From CAUZIB01 sp963663925 (GTDB taxonomy: Bacteria; Acidobacteriota; Vicinamibacteria; Vicinamibacterales; UBA8438), in the NCBI GenBank assembly GCA_965237405.1, contig OZ250139.1:4216001-4280000 (forward strand): 64,000 nt of DNA, given 5' to 3'. The notes below the pieces were generated by a model that saw only the letters and a program-made list of their open reading frames with translations, was not told the DNA's origin and did no database searches. Below, one piece after another: positions 1 through 7,567 of the stretch (its first letter is position 1; each line of letters begins with the position of its first letter). The translations under genes were made by a program, and so were the position numbers.

Positions 1-772
1 ACGAGGTGCTGGTCGGCCACATCCGCCGGGTACTCGAAGCCTCGCCGTTTCATGGCGAGGGGTACCGCAAAGCCTGGGCGAAGCTGCGGGTCGCGGGGAT
101 CCGCACCTCGAAGGAGCGGGTGCGGCGGTTGATGCGGGAGCACGACCTCCAGGCCCCGCACCGCGCGGGGCACGCGCACGGCCCGAAGGCGCATGACGGC
201 ACGATCACCACGGAGGCCCCCGATGTGATGTGGGGAACGGACATGTCGGCCACGGTGACGGTCGGCGAGGGGGCGGCGTTCGTGCGATCACTGTACGACC
301 GAGTGCATCGGCCTCCATGCGGCCAAGAGCGGGAGCCGGTTCGAGGCCCTGGAGCCGATCCGCCAGGGCGTCCGGGAACGCTTCGGCGCCATCGCCAAAG
401 GTGTCGCCAGCGGGCTTCGTCTTCGTCACGACCACGGATCGAACTACCTGGCCGATGACTTCCAACGGGAGATCAAGTTCTTTGGTATCGAGAGCTCACC
501 GAGCTTCGTGCGGGAGCCCGAAGGGAATGGCGTCGCTGAGCGCTTCATCCGCACACTGAAGGAGAACGTTTTGTGGGTACGGAGCTTCGAAACGATCGAG
601 GAGCTCCGCCTCGCCTTGCTTGAGTTCAAGCGGACATACAACGAACAGTGGATGCTTGAGAAGTACGACTATCGGAGCCCAGCCCAGGTGCGACGCGACC
701 GGGTCGGGCTAGACGCGGCAGCATAGAAGTGATTACCTTCAAACCACTGTCCAAGAACCCTGGGGCGGTACA
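1..772 (+). mobile_element. IS3-family element, copy A (left part outside window)
   Basis: This is the right-hand part of the element seen complete at 9000-10361 and 17390-18751. It carries the 3' portion of orfB and the right terminal repeat, whose tip reads TGTACCGCCCCAG on the minus strand and ends at 772. Compared with the full copies it lacks 11 bp at 284/285. The left end and orfA lie upstream of the window. The sequence is otherwise nearly identical to the other copies, so it was acquired recently and then broken. Confidence 0.92.
3..726 (+). pseudogene. IS3-family transposase OrfB, frameshifted and 5'-partial
   Basis: This is the DDE transposase (second reading frame) of IS copy A. 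The first catalytic Asp (WGTDMS) is present. The frame then breaks at an 11 bp deletion after base 284, between the first and second catalytic Asp, losing the short FVAVDH stretch seen in the intact copies. The second Asp region (RHDHGSNY) and the Glu region (GVAERFIRTLKEN) are still encoded, but in another frame, ending at 726. No full-length transposase can be made from this copy, though it could be mobilised in trans if its left end is intact. Confidence 0.92.
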
Positions 773-817
773 CACGCCCATACACGCTCCGTTCCAGAAT
801 GTCGGACAACATCCTGA

Positions 818-1159
818 CGAAACGGTTCCACTGTGTTCCTGATGTCACTCTTCGGTGAAGTCGCCGGTGTTGCGGTGACTATTGGTACGCTTGGCAGCGT
901 TGCCTTGTTGGTCGTACTGTATTCGGTCGGCACGCTTGGTGTGCCAGGAGGTAGTGTCAAGGTAATTCAGGACGTGCTTGCCATGTTCGGTATGCCGTCC
1001 GGCGTGATCGGCATTATCCTGCCGATGGATCGTCTGCTGGACATGTCTCGCAGTGCCGTCAATGTCAGTGGCGATCTCTTCACCGCGGGGGTGACCGACA
1101 GGCTGTGCCGGCGCGAATCCGAAGGTGCGAAAGACGCCCCGAACGACTTAAGTGGCTGA
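818..1159 (+). pseudogene. C-terminal remnant of a dicarboxylate/amino-acid:cation symporter
   Basis: The open frame encodes about 110 residues matching the C-terminal third of the DAACS/SDF (GltP-like) symporters: an NGST segment resembling the NMDGT loop, a VPGG re-entrant hairpin, and LDMSRSAVNVSGD, the family's DxxxDxxRTxxNVxGD substrate and sodium-site motif. The frame is closed by a stop at 815 and the preceding bases do not match the family, so the N-terminal two thirds are missing. The remnant starts only about 45 bp after the right end of IS copy A, so an IS-linked deletion is the likely cause (inference). Homology is clear from the motif; the gene cannot be functional. Confidence 0.8.
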
Positions 1160-1174
1160 GGATACGATTGATCG

Positions 1175-1546
1175 ATGACGACCCTAGTACTGGTATTTGG
1201 GATACTGGTGACGGTCATCGGTGTTTTCGGCGCGGTGATACCGACACGGTTACTCCGTCTGGCATCTGCGAGACTGCGACGGGACATACTCCCGGTAGTG
1301 TTCACTGCTCGGTTGCTTATTGGCCTGGTGCTGGTGGCCGTCGCGAGCGACACGATATTTCCGTCGACGCTCCGTATCGTTGGATTTAGCTTGGTCGCAA
1401 CTGCACTGGTGATCCCGTTGGTCGGGGCACGCCGCATAGAGGCTTTTAGGCAGCGGGTTGTTAACGGGTGTCCGCCGGCGCTCATTCGCGTGGGCGCGGC
1501 GGCGGCGATAGGGGTTGGTGGTTTCCTCGTCTACTCGGTACTGTAA
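1175..1546 (+). CDS. small integral membrane protein, unknown
   Basis: This 123-residue protein has three to four hydrophobic segments, roughly at residues 2-22, 44-60, 66-85 and 107-123, separated by short Arg-rich loops, so it is probably an inner-membrane protein. It begins at an ATG 15 bases after the symporter relic ends. I recognise no family. The composition is regular and hydrophobicity periodic, which supports a real gene, but the surrounding decay means it could itself be a leftover. No catalytic motif is visible. Confidence 0.55.
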   Translation: MTTLVLVFGILVTVIGVFGAVIPTRLLRLASARLRRDILPVVFTARLLIGLVLVAVASDTIFPSTLRIVGFSLVATALVIPLVGARRIEAFRQRVVNGCPPALIRVGAAAAIGVGGFLVYSVL

Positions 1547-1591
1547 CGAGGTTGGAGCGTAGCGCGGGACGGCGGGCCAAACCGGTTACTA

Positions 1592-2956
1592 CTACGGTAT
1601 CGGCAATAGCTCGTCGCGGTCCACCCACTCGCCGAGCCGCATGACCTGATCGATCTTGAGCGTGTTCCGGATGTCGACCAGAGGATCGGCGTTAAGCAAA
1701 ACCAGATCAGCAATTTTTCCAGCCTCGAGTGTACCGAAGTCGGCTTCGCCAACCGGGGGCATCCGCGCGGCCGAAGTCGCGGTCGCGGCGACGATCGCGT
1801 CCATCGGTGTCAACCCGGCCTCGACGTACATCTCCATCTCGTGGTGCACGCCCCATCCCATCGGGACGTTGGCGGTCCCGGCATCCGTGCCGAGCGCCAC
1901 TTGGACGCCCGCGTCATGCATCGTCTTCACAAAATCAAGGACCTGGCGAAACGCTGCCTTGCGGTCCTCAAAGTTGGGAGCCTCAACGACCTCTGCACGG
2001 GCCTCGGGGTCATCCCACCGGGCCAGCGCATCTGGGTTAAGCACGGCGCGCAGATCTGGATCCTTCAGCAGTTCCTGATGCTCCGCGAAGTGCCAGTTGT
2101 TCTGGATGATCGACAGCGTCGGCGTGAAGGACACACCGTTGTCGAGACACATTTGGATGAACTCCTGCGACGGCTCAGGGTCATCGACGGGCGTGCCGGC
2201 TCCAGGACCGAAGGTCAGCACGGTCGTGTGCAGGAAGTCCCGAAGGCCGGCCTCGATCAGTTGCCTACCGTCGATCTCGTCGTCGATGTGGGCGACGGGA
2301 ATGAGGCCGTTCTTGATCGACTCGTCGACGATGGCCGTCCTGATCTCAGGTGTGATCTTGCGACCCGGCTCCGGCATCTCGTTGACCCACATCTTGGTGA
2401 AGTGGACACCCTGCTCAGCCAGCCCGCGGACCAGCTCGCTGGCTTCTTCGGGCGTTTCCGGTTGGTTCCGGGTGGAACCCGGGGGAAAGCCGTTGGGAGC
2501 CTGGAAGCCGGTGCCGGCCGTGTAGGTGCGCGGCAAGCCGGAGATGCCGGCATTGGCTTCAAGTAAGAAGGGGACGACCTCGGGCGAATCACTGCCGATG
2601 CTCCGCGCGGTGGTGACGCCGTAGTAGATCTGTGCCTGGAGCTGGCGCTTAACGTCTGCCGGGCCACCACGATAGTGGGTGTGCAAGTTCGCCAGCCCTG
2701 GAATGATTGTCTTACCGGCGGCATCAATGACCTCCGCACCAGCGGGCACGGCAGTGCTCTCCCGTGACCCGGCGGCCACGATGCGGTCATCGCGAATCAC
2801 GATGACCGAGTCCGTGACGGGACCCACGCCAGTGCCGTCAATTAACTGAGCCCCGACAATAGCCAGCCCTCCCGGCTCACTGTCGGGAACTGGGCTCTTC
2901 CCACAGGCTGTGAGGGTCGCGATCGCGAGAAGGATGATGAATCGTTTTGGCTTCAT
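1592..2956 (-). CDS. amidohydrolase-family lipoprotein (imidazolonepropionase-like)
   Basis: This is a metal-dependent hydrolase of the amidohydrolase superfamily, probably outside the cytoplasm. I chose the start at 2956 because it opens directly into a lipoprotein signal (hydrophobic run, then LTAC with Cys 18); a longer frame to 3022 adds only hydrophilic residues. Metal-binding features are His 92 and His 94 (LHTH), Lys 188 (FTKMW), His 223 (VAHID), His 243 and the late Asp in GTDAG. A C-terminal composite-sandwich segment (GKIADLVLLNADPL) completes the fold at the usual length of about 455 residues. The substrate cannot be told; relatives act on cyclic amides or peptides such as prolidase substrates. 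Confidence 0.88.
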   Translation of the reverse strand: MKPKRFIILLAIATLTACGKSPVPDSEPGGLAIVGAQLIDGTGVGPVTDSVIVIRDDRIVAAGSRESTAVPAGAEVIDAAGKTIIPGLANLHTHYRGGPADVKRQLQAQIYYGVTTARSIGSDSPEVVPFLLEANAGISGLPRTYTAGTGFQAPNGFPPGSTRNQPETPEEASELVRGLAEQGVHFTKMWVNEMPEPGRKITPEIRTAIVDESIKNGLIPVAHIDDEIDGRQLIEAGLRDFLHTTVLTFGPGAGTPVDDPEPSQEFIQMCLDNGVSFTPTLSIIQNNWHFAEHQELLKDPDLRAVLNPDALARWDDPEARAEVVEAPNFEDRKAAFRQVLDFVKTMHDAGVQVALGTDAGTANVPMGWGVHHEMEMYVEAGLTPMDAIVAATATSAARMPPVGEADFGTLEAGKIADLVLLNADPLVDIRNTLKIDQVMRLGEWVDRDELLPIP

Positions 2957-3086
2957 GATTAGTGCCAGAGTGTTGGATAACTTAACTGTCCCACCGTTTT
3001 TTATGTTTCTGGTGTACTTCAACGATGAACTACTACGCGATTTCAGTAACAGCTATGCCTGAAAGTCCTCGCACCACAGGCGGATT

Positions 3087-3138
3087 GCAGCGGTAGGCTT
3101 ACCGGCCATTTAGGCCGAATACTTCGGCACACCGCTGC
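3087..3138. repeat. nested inverted repeats, possible structured RNA
   Basis: GCAGCGGT at 3087-3094 pairs with ACCGCTGC at 3131-3138. Inside it lie two further hairpins, GGCC-ATTTA-GGCC and CCGAA-TAC-TTCGG. It sits in the roughly 290-base gap between two minus-strand genes. It could be a folded leader, a terminator region or a decayed RNA gene; no known class is recognised. Confidence 0.35.
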
Positions 3139-3243
3139 CACGTGACTGCTAGCGGAGGGTGTCAACTCACCCGTAGTAATGAAGACGCTCTGCTACAGTC
3201 AAGTCAGATCAGTCTAACGTTCGATGCCTACAGTCATTCGTTA

Positions 3244-3576
3244 TTATTTGGACCCAGGCATGAGCTTTCCATAGATCGCTAGGACAAAGATGGCTACCGC
3301 CATGCCTTGGACGCCTGTTGCTACATTATCGAGCACTTGGTTAACCCAAGGCCCGACTGTCTGAATGGCATCCAGACTGTCGGAAAATACTGGTAGTGCG
3401 ACGGCAGCTACATAAATAACTATTCGGTCCGTCGTATCACCAGCTTTTACTGTTGCGCCCGCTATTAGCCCAAGGAGGACCAGGACGAGACCCCATTGCC
3501 CAAACATAATCTGGGGGATAGCTGCCAGGATAGCAACGACGACAAGCAAAGCCACCAAGATACGTTCGGAACTCAT
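3244..3576 (-). CDS. small membrane protein, unknown
   Basis: This 110-residue protein has three hydrophobic segments: residues about 5-20 (ILVALLVVVAILAAIP), 25-40 (QWGLVLVLLGLIAGA) and a C-terminal one ending in a short GKLMPGSK tail. I place the start at 3576 because an AGGAGG ribosome site lies 8 bases upstream; the frame extends to 3603, but that would bury the ribosome site inside the gene. It stands alone between an amidohydrolase and tRNA-like relics. I do not recognise a family. Confidence 0.65.
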   Translation of the reverse strand: MSSERILVALLVVVAILAAIPQIMFGQWGLVLVLLGLIAGATVKAGDTTDRIVIYVAAVALPVFSDSLDAIQTVGPWVNQVLDNVATGVQGMAVAIFVLAIYGKLMPGSK

Positions 3577-3774
3577 GACCTTCCCCTCCTGTTTATTAGC
3601 CAAGAAAAACGGAGAACTAACTACCTGACGTCAAGACTACTTACTCCCGGTAGACCGGCTTCATGAATTCATAAAAGCGATGACAATGTCCAGTAGAAAA
3701 TGAGAAGAAATGATCTTGATCTGCGGTATGTGTTTGGTTACAGGACGAGAAACGAGCGTTTTATCTACGAAAAG

Positions 3775-3840
3775 TGGTGACTGCCTTGGACTTGAGCCCT
3801 AAACCCGAAGATCAAGAATCTTTCGCAGCGGAGTAAGGGC
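3775..3840 (-). pseudogene. tRNA-Lys-like relic
   Basis: On the minus strand this matches the 3' two thirds of the functional tRNA-Lys gene at 19452-19527, including a terminal CCA followed by CTTTTC. An anticodon-loop-like TTCTTGA would read CTT. The T arm and acceptor stem are degraded, so it is not a working tRNA. A second relic at 4366-4415 shares private changes with it (TCTTTCGCA followed by CGGA), making the two direct repeats around the glyoxalase gene. Confidence 0.6.
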
Positions 3841-3889
3841 ATGCCTCGGTGCAGTCCAATCTCGGGCTGATGTATGGGAGCAGAAGATT

Positions 3890-4669
3890 ATGGAATCCCG
3901 AATCAGCATTGTCACGCTAGGTGTCGACGCCTTACAGAAAGCCTACGAGTTTTATCATCATGGGTTAGGGTTCCCCACCACGCGAACCCCAGAAGATGGC
4001 ATCGTTTTCTTCCAGACTTGCGGGACGTGCTTCGCCCTCTACCCACGCGATAAGTTAGCCGAAGATGTAGCTCCTGACTTCCCGAAAGTAAGCAGCCGCT
4101 TTCCTGGCATCACACTGGCTCACAATACGAAGAGTAAAGAGGTTGACGAAGTGCTGAAGCTGGTTGAGCAGACCGGGGGGAAGATCGAAAAGCATGCTCA
4201 GATTGTGTCGTTCTGCGGCTACAGTGGTTACTTCTCCGATCCGGATGGATACTTGTGGGAAGTTGCATGGGCCGATTTCCGGCAGTTTAATCATGATGGA
4301 AGCCTCGTGATTACATGGGAGCGACGACAGAGCCTAAGACCGTTATTAGGGGAACTCGCTCCAGGGTTCGAATCCCCACCCCGCAGATTAAGGGTCTTTC
4401 GCAACGGAAGACCAGAAGAGATTAGGAGCGGTAATACAGGTCACCTTTATTCGGGACGGATCACAACGGATCGCCTGAAACGGAAAATGTCGCACAAAAT
4501 TCGGACGCCTCGTGCATTCGTTAATTCAATATCCGGATATAGAATTCGGTGGAGCGACAGAGAGCTGCTCAAGGGGCTGGTGGAAGAATCGCTCCACGAG
4601 GTGTTTGAAGTGGAGATTACTGAGGCGCTAGGGGCCAGCACCTCGGCTGGCCGCTCCAGTCGACTGTGA
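3890..4669 (+). CDS. VOC-family (glyoxalase-like) protein with aberrant C-terminal tail
   Basis: Residues 1 to about 141 form a complete vicinal-oxygen-chelate protein of two beta-alpha-beta-beta-beta modules, with SDPDGYLWEVAW near the end and the typical family finish at DGSLVI. The frame then continues for about 118 residues with no resemblance to the family, rich in Arg and passing straight through a tRNA-Lys-like relic at 4366-4415. The natural stop codon seems lost or replaced by joined foreign DNA, so the tail is probably not selected. The VOC part could still fold. Metal ligands and substrate are not clear; many members are dioxygenases, glyoxalases or resistance proteins. Confidence 0.75.
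   Translation: MESRISIVTLGVDALQKAYEFYHHGLGFPTTRTPEDGIVFFQTCGTCFALYPRDKLAEDVAPDFPKVSSRFPGITLAHNTKSKEVDEVLKLVEQTGGKIEKHAQIVSFCGYSGYFSDPDGYLWEVAWADFRQFNHDGSLVITWERRQSLRPLLGELAPGFESPPRRLRVFRNGRPEEIRSGNTGHLYSGRITTDRLKRKMSHKIRTPRAFVNSISGYRIRWSDRELLKGLVEESLHEVFEVEITEALGASTSAGRSSRL
4366..4415 (-). pseudogene. second tRNA-Lys-like relic, inside the glyoxalase reading frame
   Basis: On the plus strand this carries TTCGAATCCCC followed by GCAGATTAAGGGTCT, which lines up with the T arm and the anticodon arm of the minus-strand tRNA-Lys at 19452-19527; the anticodon loop reads CCCTTAA, keeping CTT. About 21 of 26 bases around the anticodon match the relic at 3775-3840 in the same orientation. Confidence 0.55.
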
Positions 4670-4833
4670 CCGAGAATCCACGATCTGCGTCCGTGTCCAT
4701 CGAATCGACAGCGCCGCTTCTGATCGACGAACCGCAGGCGTTTGGCGAGGGATGGCGAGGGAACGATAGATAGGTCTCAGAAACATCCAGAATATCGAAG
4801 AACATCCTGCGAAGGACATTTGGAAGGAAGGAC

Positions 4834-5907
4834 ATGCAAGCACTCCTTGAAGTGATGAACCGCCAATTCCTTGGGAACACGGTCGAGGACTACTTGATCT
4901 CCGCCGTGGTATTCATCGGCGTTCTCGTCGGCCTGCCGATTGGAAAGGCGATCATCCTGCGGCGGCTGAAGACTCTCTCTCAGCGGACGGCGAACGATTT
5001 TGATGACCAGCTCCATGATCTGCTTCGACGCATTGTCGGACCATTTGTCTATCTGTTCACCGCCCTCTACGGCGGCACCATTTTTTTGACCTTGCCCGAA
5101 AACGTCGGCGGCCTGCTCCAGGCCCTCTTCGTCATCATTCTCATGATCAAGGTCGCGCAGTTCCTCCAAGGGATCACCGTCTACGGGATCCGCAAATGGA
5201 CTGAGCAGACCGCGAAAGAAGATCCGATCAACGCCGCGATGCTCAAGAACATGACCTGGATTGCCCGGTTCATGATCTGGGCGGCGACACTCTTGTTTCT
5301 TTTCGACAACCTCGGGATCAATATCACCGCGTTTGTTGCGAGCCTCGGCATCGGTGGCGTGGCGGTCGCTCTGGCCGCCCAATCGGTACTGGGGGACGCG
5401 TTCAGCTCGTTCGCGATCTTTATGGACAAGCCGTTCCAGGTTGGGGACTTCATCATTGTGGGCGATCTACGCGGCACCGTTGAGCACGTGGGAGTCAAGA
5501 CCACACGCATCCGTAGCCTCGGCGGCGAGGAGCTGATCTTCTCCAACAGCGACCTGACCAGCAGTCGGATCAAGAACTATAAACGGATGCAAGAGCGCCG
5601 GGTCGTCTTCAGTGTAGGGGTGGTTTACCAAACGCCTGTCGAGAAGGTGAAGGCGATCTCGCCAATGATCAAGCGGGTGATCGAAGAGCATCAGAACGCT
5701 AGATTTGACCGGGCCCACTTCAAGAGTTTCGGCGACTTTGCACTCATCTACGAAGTTGTCTTTTACGTGCTCAGGCCCGATTACAACACGTACATGGATT
5801 TGCAGCAGTCGATTAATTTTAAACTAATCGAGGAATTCCAGAAGGCCAGAATAGAATTTGCGTATCCCACCCAGCAACTCTACGTGACCACAACCGAACC
5901 GGTTTAG
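4834..5907 (+). CDS. MscS-family mechanosensitive channel
   Basis: This inner-membrane channel opens under membrane tension and releases solutes on hypo-osmotic shock. The 357-residue protein has four or more membrane segments, then the conserved Gly/Ala-rich pore helix (GIGGVAVALAAQSVLGD near residue 175), the PFQVGDFI beta-domain entry, and a C-terminal alpha/beta domain ending around residue 350. The purine-rich AAGGAAGG lies just before the ATG. The N-terminal extension relative to E. coli MscS is common in YnaI/YbdG-like members. A second, disrupted and smaller member lies at 17023-18912. Confidence 0.9.
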   Translation: MQALLEVMNRQFLGNTVEDYLISAVVFIGVLVGLPIGKAIILRRLKTLSQRTANDFDDQLHDLLRRIVGPFVYLFTALYGGTIFLTLPENVGGLLQALFVIILMIKVAQFLQGITVYGIRKWTEQTAKEDPINAAMLKNMTWIARFMIWAATLLFLFDNLGINITAFVASLGIGGVAVALAAQSVLGDAFSSFAIFMDKPFQVGDFIIVGDLRGTVEHVGVKTTRIRSLGGEELIFSNSDLTSSRIKNYKRMQERRVVFSVGVVYQTPVEKVKAISPMIKRVIEEHQNARFDRAHFKSFGDFALIYEVVFYVLRPDYNTYMDLQQSINFKLIEEFQKARIEFAYPTQQLYVTTTEPV

Positions 5908-5918
5908 GAGATGTGATG

Positions 5919-5958
5919 GAAGTCCATCAGCGGAAAGGGTTTCCGAAAAACGTCGCAC
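5919..5958 (+). repeat. dispersed repeat, copy 1
   Basis: About 40 bases (GAAG-CCATCAGCGG-AAG...CGTCGCAC) closely match 13247-13298, which has a 12-base insertion. Both are extragenic, in front of the other parts of the Sel1-type leader repeat. Confidence 0.5.
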
Positions 5959-6036
5959 GAGGCGGTTGAGGATGGCGCCCGGCGATCCAGCTTTGGCGGA
6001 CGGCCTGCAGATGCTGGCCTGTAACCCCCGTCCCCG

Positions 6037-6065
6037 TTTAATTACCCGCCGTCCCGCGCTACGTT
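6037..6065 (+). promoter_or_regulatory. predicted sigma70-like promoter of the Sel1 gene
   Basis: TTTAAT and TACGTT are separated by 17 bases. The same arrangement recurs as TTGAAC-17-TAGGCT at 14106-14134 and, on the minus strand, at 11862-11890. Conservation of the spacing in diverged copies is the main support. Confidence 0.45.
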
Positions 6066-6101
6066 AGAGGTCTTACCGTTTTGTTGTTTTGGTCGGAGGA
6101 C

Positions 6102-7322
6102 ACTATTTCTGGTCGCTACGCACGTTTCATTGCTATCACCATTGCCATTGTGTCGCTCAGTGCGCCGATCTACGCGCAGCACGAGTCTGTCGCCGAACTG
6201 CGGGTGAAGGCGGAGCAGGGTGACGCTGTGGCTCAGTACAACATCGGGCTGATGTACGTTGCCGGCCAAGCCGTCCCTCAGGATGATGCCGAGGCGATGC
6301 GGTGGTGGCGGTTGGCGGCTGGTCAAGGGCTAGCCGAGGCGCAATTCAACCTCGCGGCCATGTACTACACCGGCGGAGCTGTCCCACAGGATGATGCCAA
6401 GGCGGCGCTGTGGTTCGCGTTAGCGGCGGACCAAGGGCTAGTCGAGGCCCAGTACAACCTAGGGCTGATGTACGTTGCCGGCCAAGGTGTTCCACAGGAT
6501 GACGCGGAAGCGGTGCGGTGGTTCCGGTTAGCGGCGGAGCAGGGGCATGCCGTGGCGCAGTACAACGTCGGGGTGGGGCACGCTACCGGCGAAGGCTTTC
6601 CACAGGATGACGCGGAAGCGGTGCGGTGGTTCCGGTTAGCGGCTGAGCAGGGGCATGCCGTGGCGCAGTACACCCTCGGAGTGAGGTACACCACTGGCCG
6701 AGGCGTTCCACAGGATGATGCGGAAGCGTCACGGTGGTTCCAGGTGGCGGCGGACGAAGGGCGTGCCGACGCGCAGCGCGAGCTTGGGGATCAGTACGCC
6801 AACGGCGTAGGTGTCTCGAAGGATGATACGGAAGCGGCGCGGTGGTATCGGTTGGCGGCTGAGCAAGGGGATAGTCAGGCGTCGTACCTTCTCGGGTTGA
6901 TGTACGCCATCGGACGAGGCGTTTCGGAGGATTACGCCGAGGCGGTGCACTGGTACCGATTGGCAGCTGAGCAAGGATACGCCCAAGCACAGTTCAACCT
7001 TGGATTGGCGTACACCCACGCCCTCAGTGTTCCACAGGATTACGTCGAGGCGGTGCGCTGGTACCGATTGGCAGCCGAGCAAGGATACGCCTCAGCGCAG
7101 CTCAACCTCGGAACCATGTACAACACCGGCCGCGGTGTGCTACAGGATCATGTAATCGCTCAGATGTGGATTAATCTCGCGGTCTCACGGTCAACGGGTG
7201 ATGCTCGGGATAACGCAGTCGAAGCTCGAGACATGGTCGCGGAACAGTTAACCCTAAGTCAAATCGCCGAAGCTCAGCGCCTAGCCCGCGAATGGGACGC
7301 CGCGCACCCGCGTGAGCCCTAA
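6102..7322 (+). CDS. secreted Sel1-repeat protein
   Basis: After a signal peptide (hydrophobic run ending SAPIYAQ) come nine 36-residue Sel1 (TPR-like) repeats with the consensus AQYNLGLMY..G.GVPQDDAEAVRWFRLAAEQG, then the usual Sel1 tail (MWINLAV, QIAEAQRLAREW). Sel1 proteins are alpha-solenoid scaffolds. The start is unusual. A GGAGG lies 5 bases before an ATT at 6102, and two diverged copies of this leader have ATG at exactly that position, so I infer an ATG-to-ATT change. A TTG at 6081 in the same frame is the alternative but has no ribosome site. Repeats 3-5 are near-identical at DNA level, suggesting recent unequal duplication. Confidence 0.85.
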   Translation, partial: TISGRYARFIAITIAIVSLSAPIYAQHESVAELRVKAEQGDAVAQYNIGLMYVAGQAVPQDDAEAMRWWRLAAGQGLAEAQFNLAAMYYTGGAVPQDDAKAALWFALAADQGLVEAQYNLGLMYVAGQGVPQDDAEAVRWFRLAAEQGHAVAQYNVGVGHATGEGFPQDDAEAVRWFRLAAEQGHAVAQYTLGVRYTTGRGVPQDDAEASRWFQVAADEGRADAQRELGDQYANGVGVSKDDTEAARWYRLAAEQGDSQASYLLGLMYAIGRGVSEDYAEAVHWYRLAAEQGYAQAQFNLGLAYTHALSVPQDYVEAVRWYRLAAEQGYASAQLNLGTMYNTGRGVLQDHVIAQMWINLAVSRSTGDARDNAVEARDMVAEQLTLSQIAEAQRLAREWDAAHPREP

Positions 7323-7477
7323 CCTCCCCCCCCTCCGTGATCCCTATGATAGGGGCATGCTCGATCACCTTCGTTCGGCTCGTCCCTTCTCCAATTAGCT
7401 CTCGGACGATCGCACCGGACGAGTATTAGCTCATCTTGCGGGTACTCGCGAATAGCTAAGCTTAAAGAGGAACTAAA

Positions 7478-7534
7478 ATGATTGTGTTTCTGTGTCTCTT
7501 CATAGCTGTGGTTCCGCTTTTACCCCTGCTTTAG
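7478..7534 (+). other. 18-codon signal-peptide-like ORF ending in amber, in frame with the next gene
   Basis: ATG at 7478 follows an AGAGGA ribosome site and encodes a purely hydrophobic peptide (MIVFLCLFIAVVPLLPLL) before TAG at 7532. The same frame reopens at once and continues into the cupin/quinoprotein ORF, whose own start is only a TTG without a ribosome site. This is therefore most simply the signal peptide of the downstream gene, cut off by a nonsense change. Confidence 0.55.
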
Positions 7535-7567
7535 CCTGAGCCGCCGCGATTCCTTCGGTGGAGCTCT

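Noticed and set aside
6365..7082. Long minus-strand frames opposite the Sel1 gene
   Set aside because: They are produced by the repeated DNA of the Sel1 units read backwards.
7520..7534. Pyrrolysine or selenocysteine recoding at the amber codon before the chimera
   Set aside because: Nothing in the window supports recoding (no suppressor tRNA, and amber is not the selenocysteine codon); decay is simpler.
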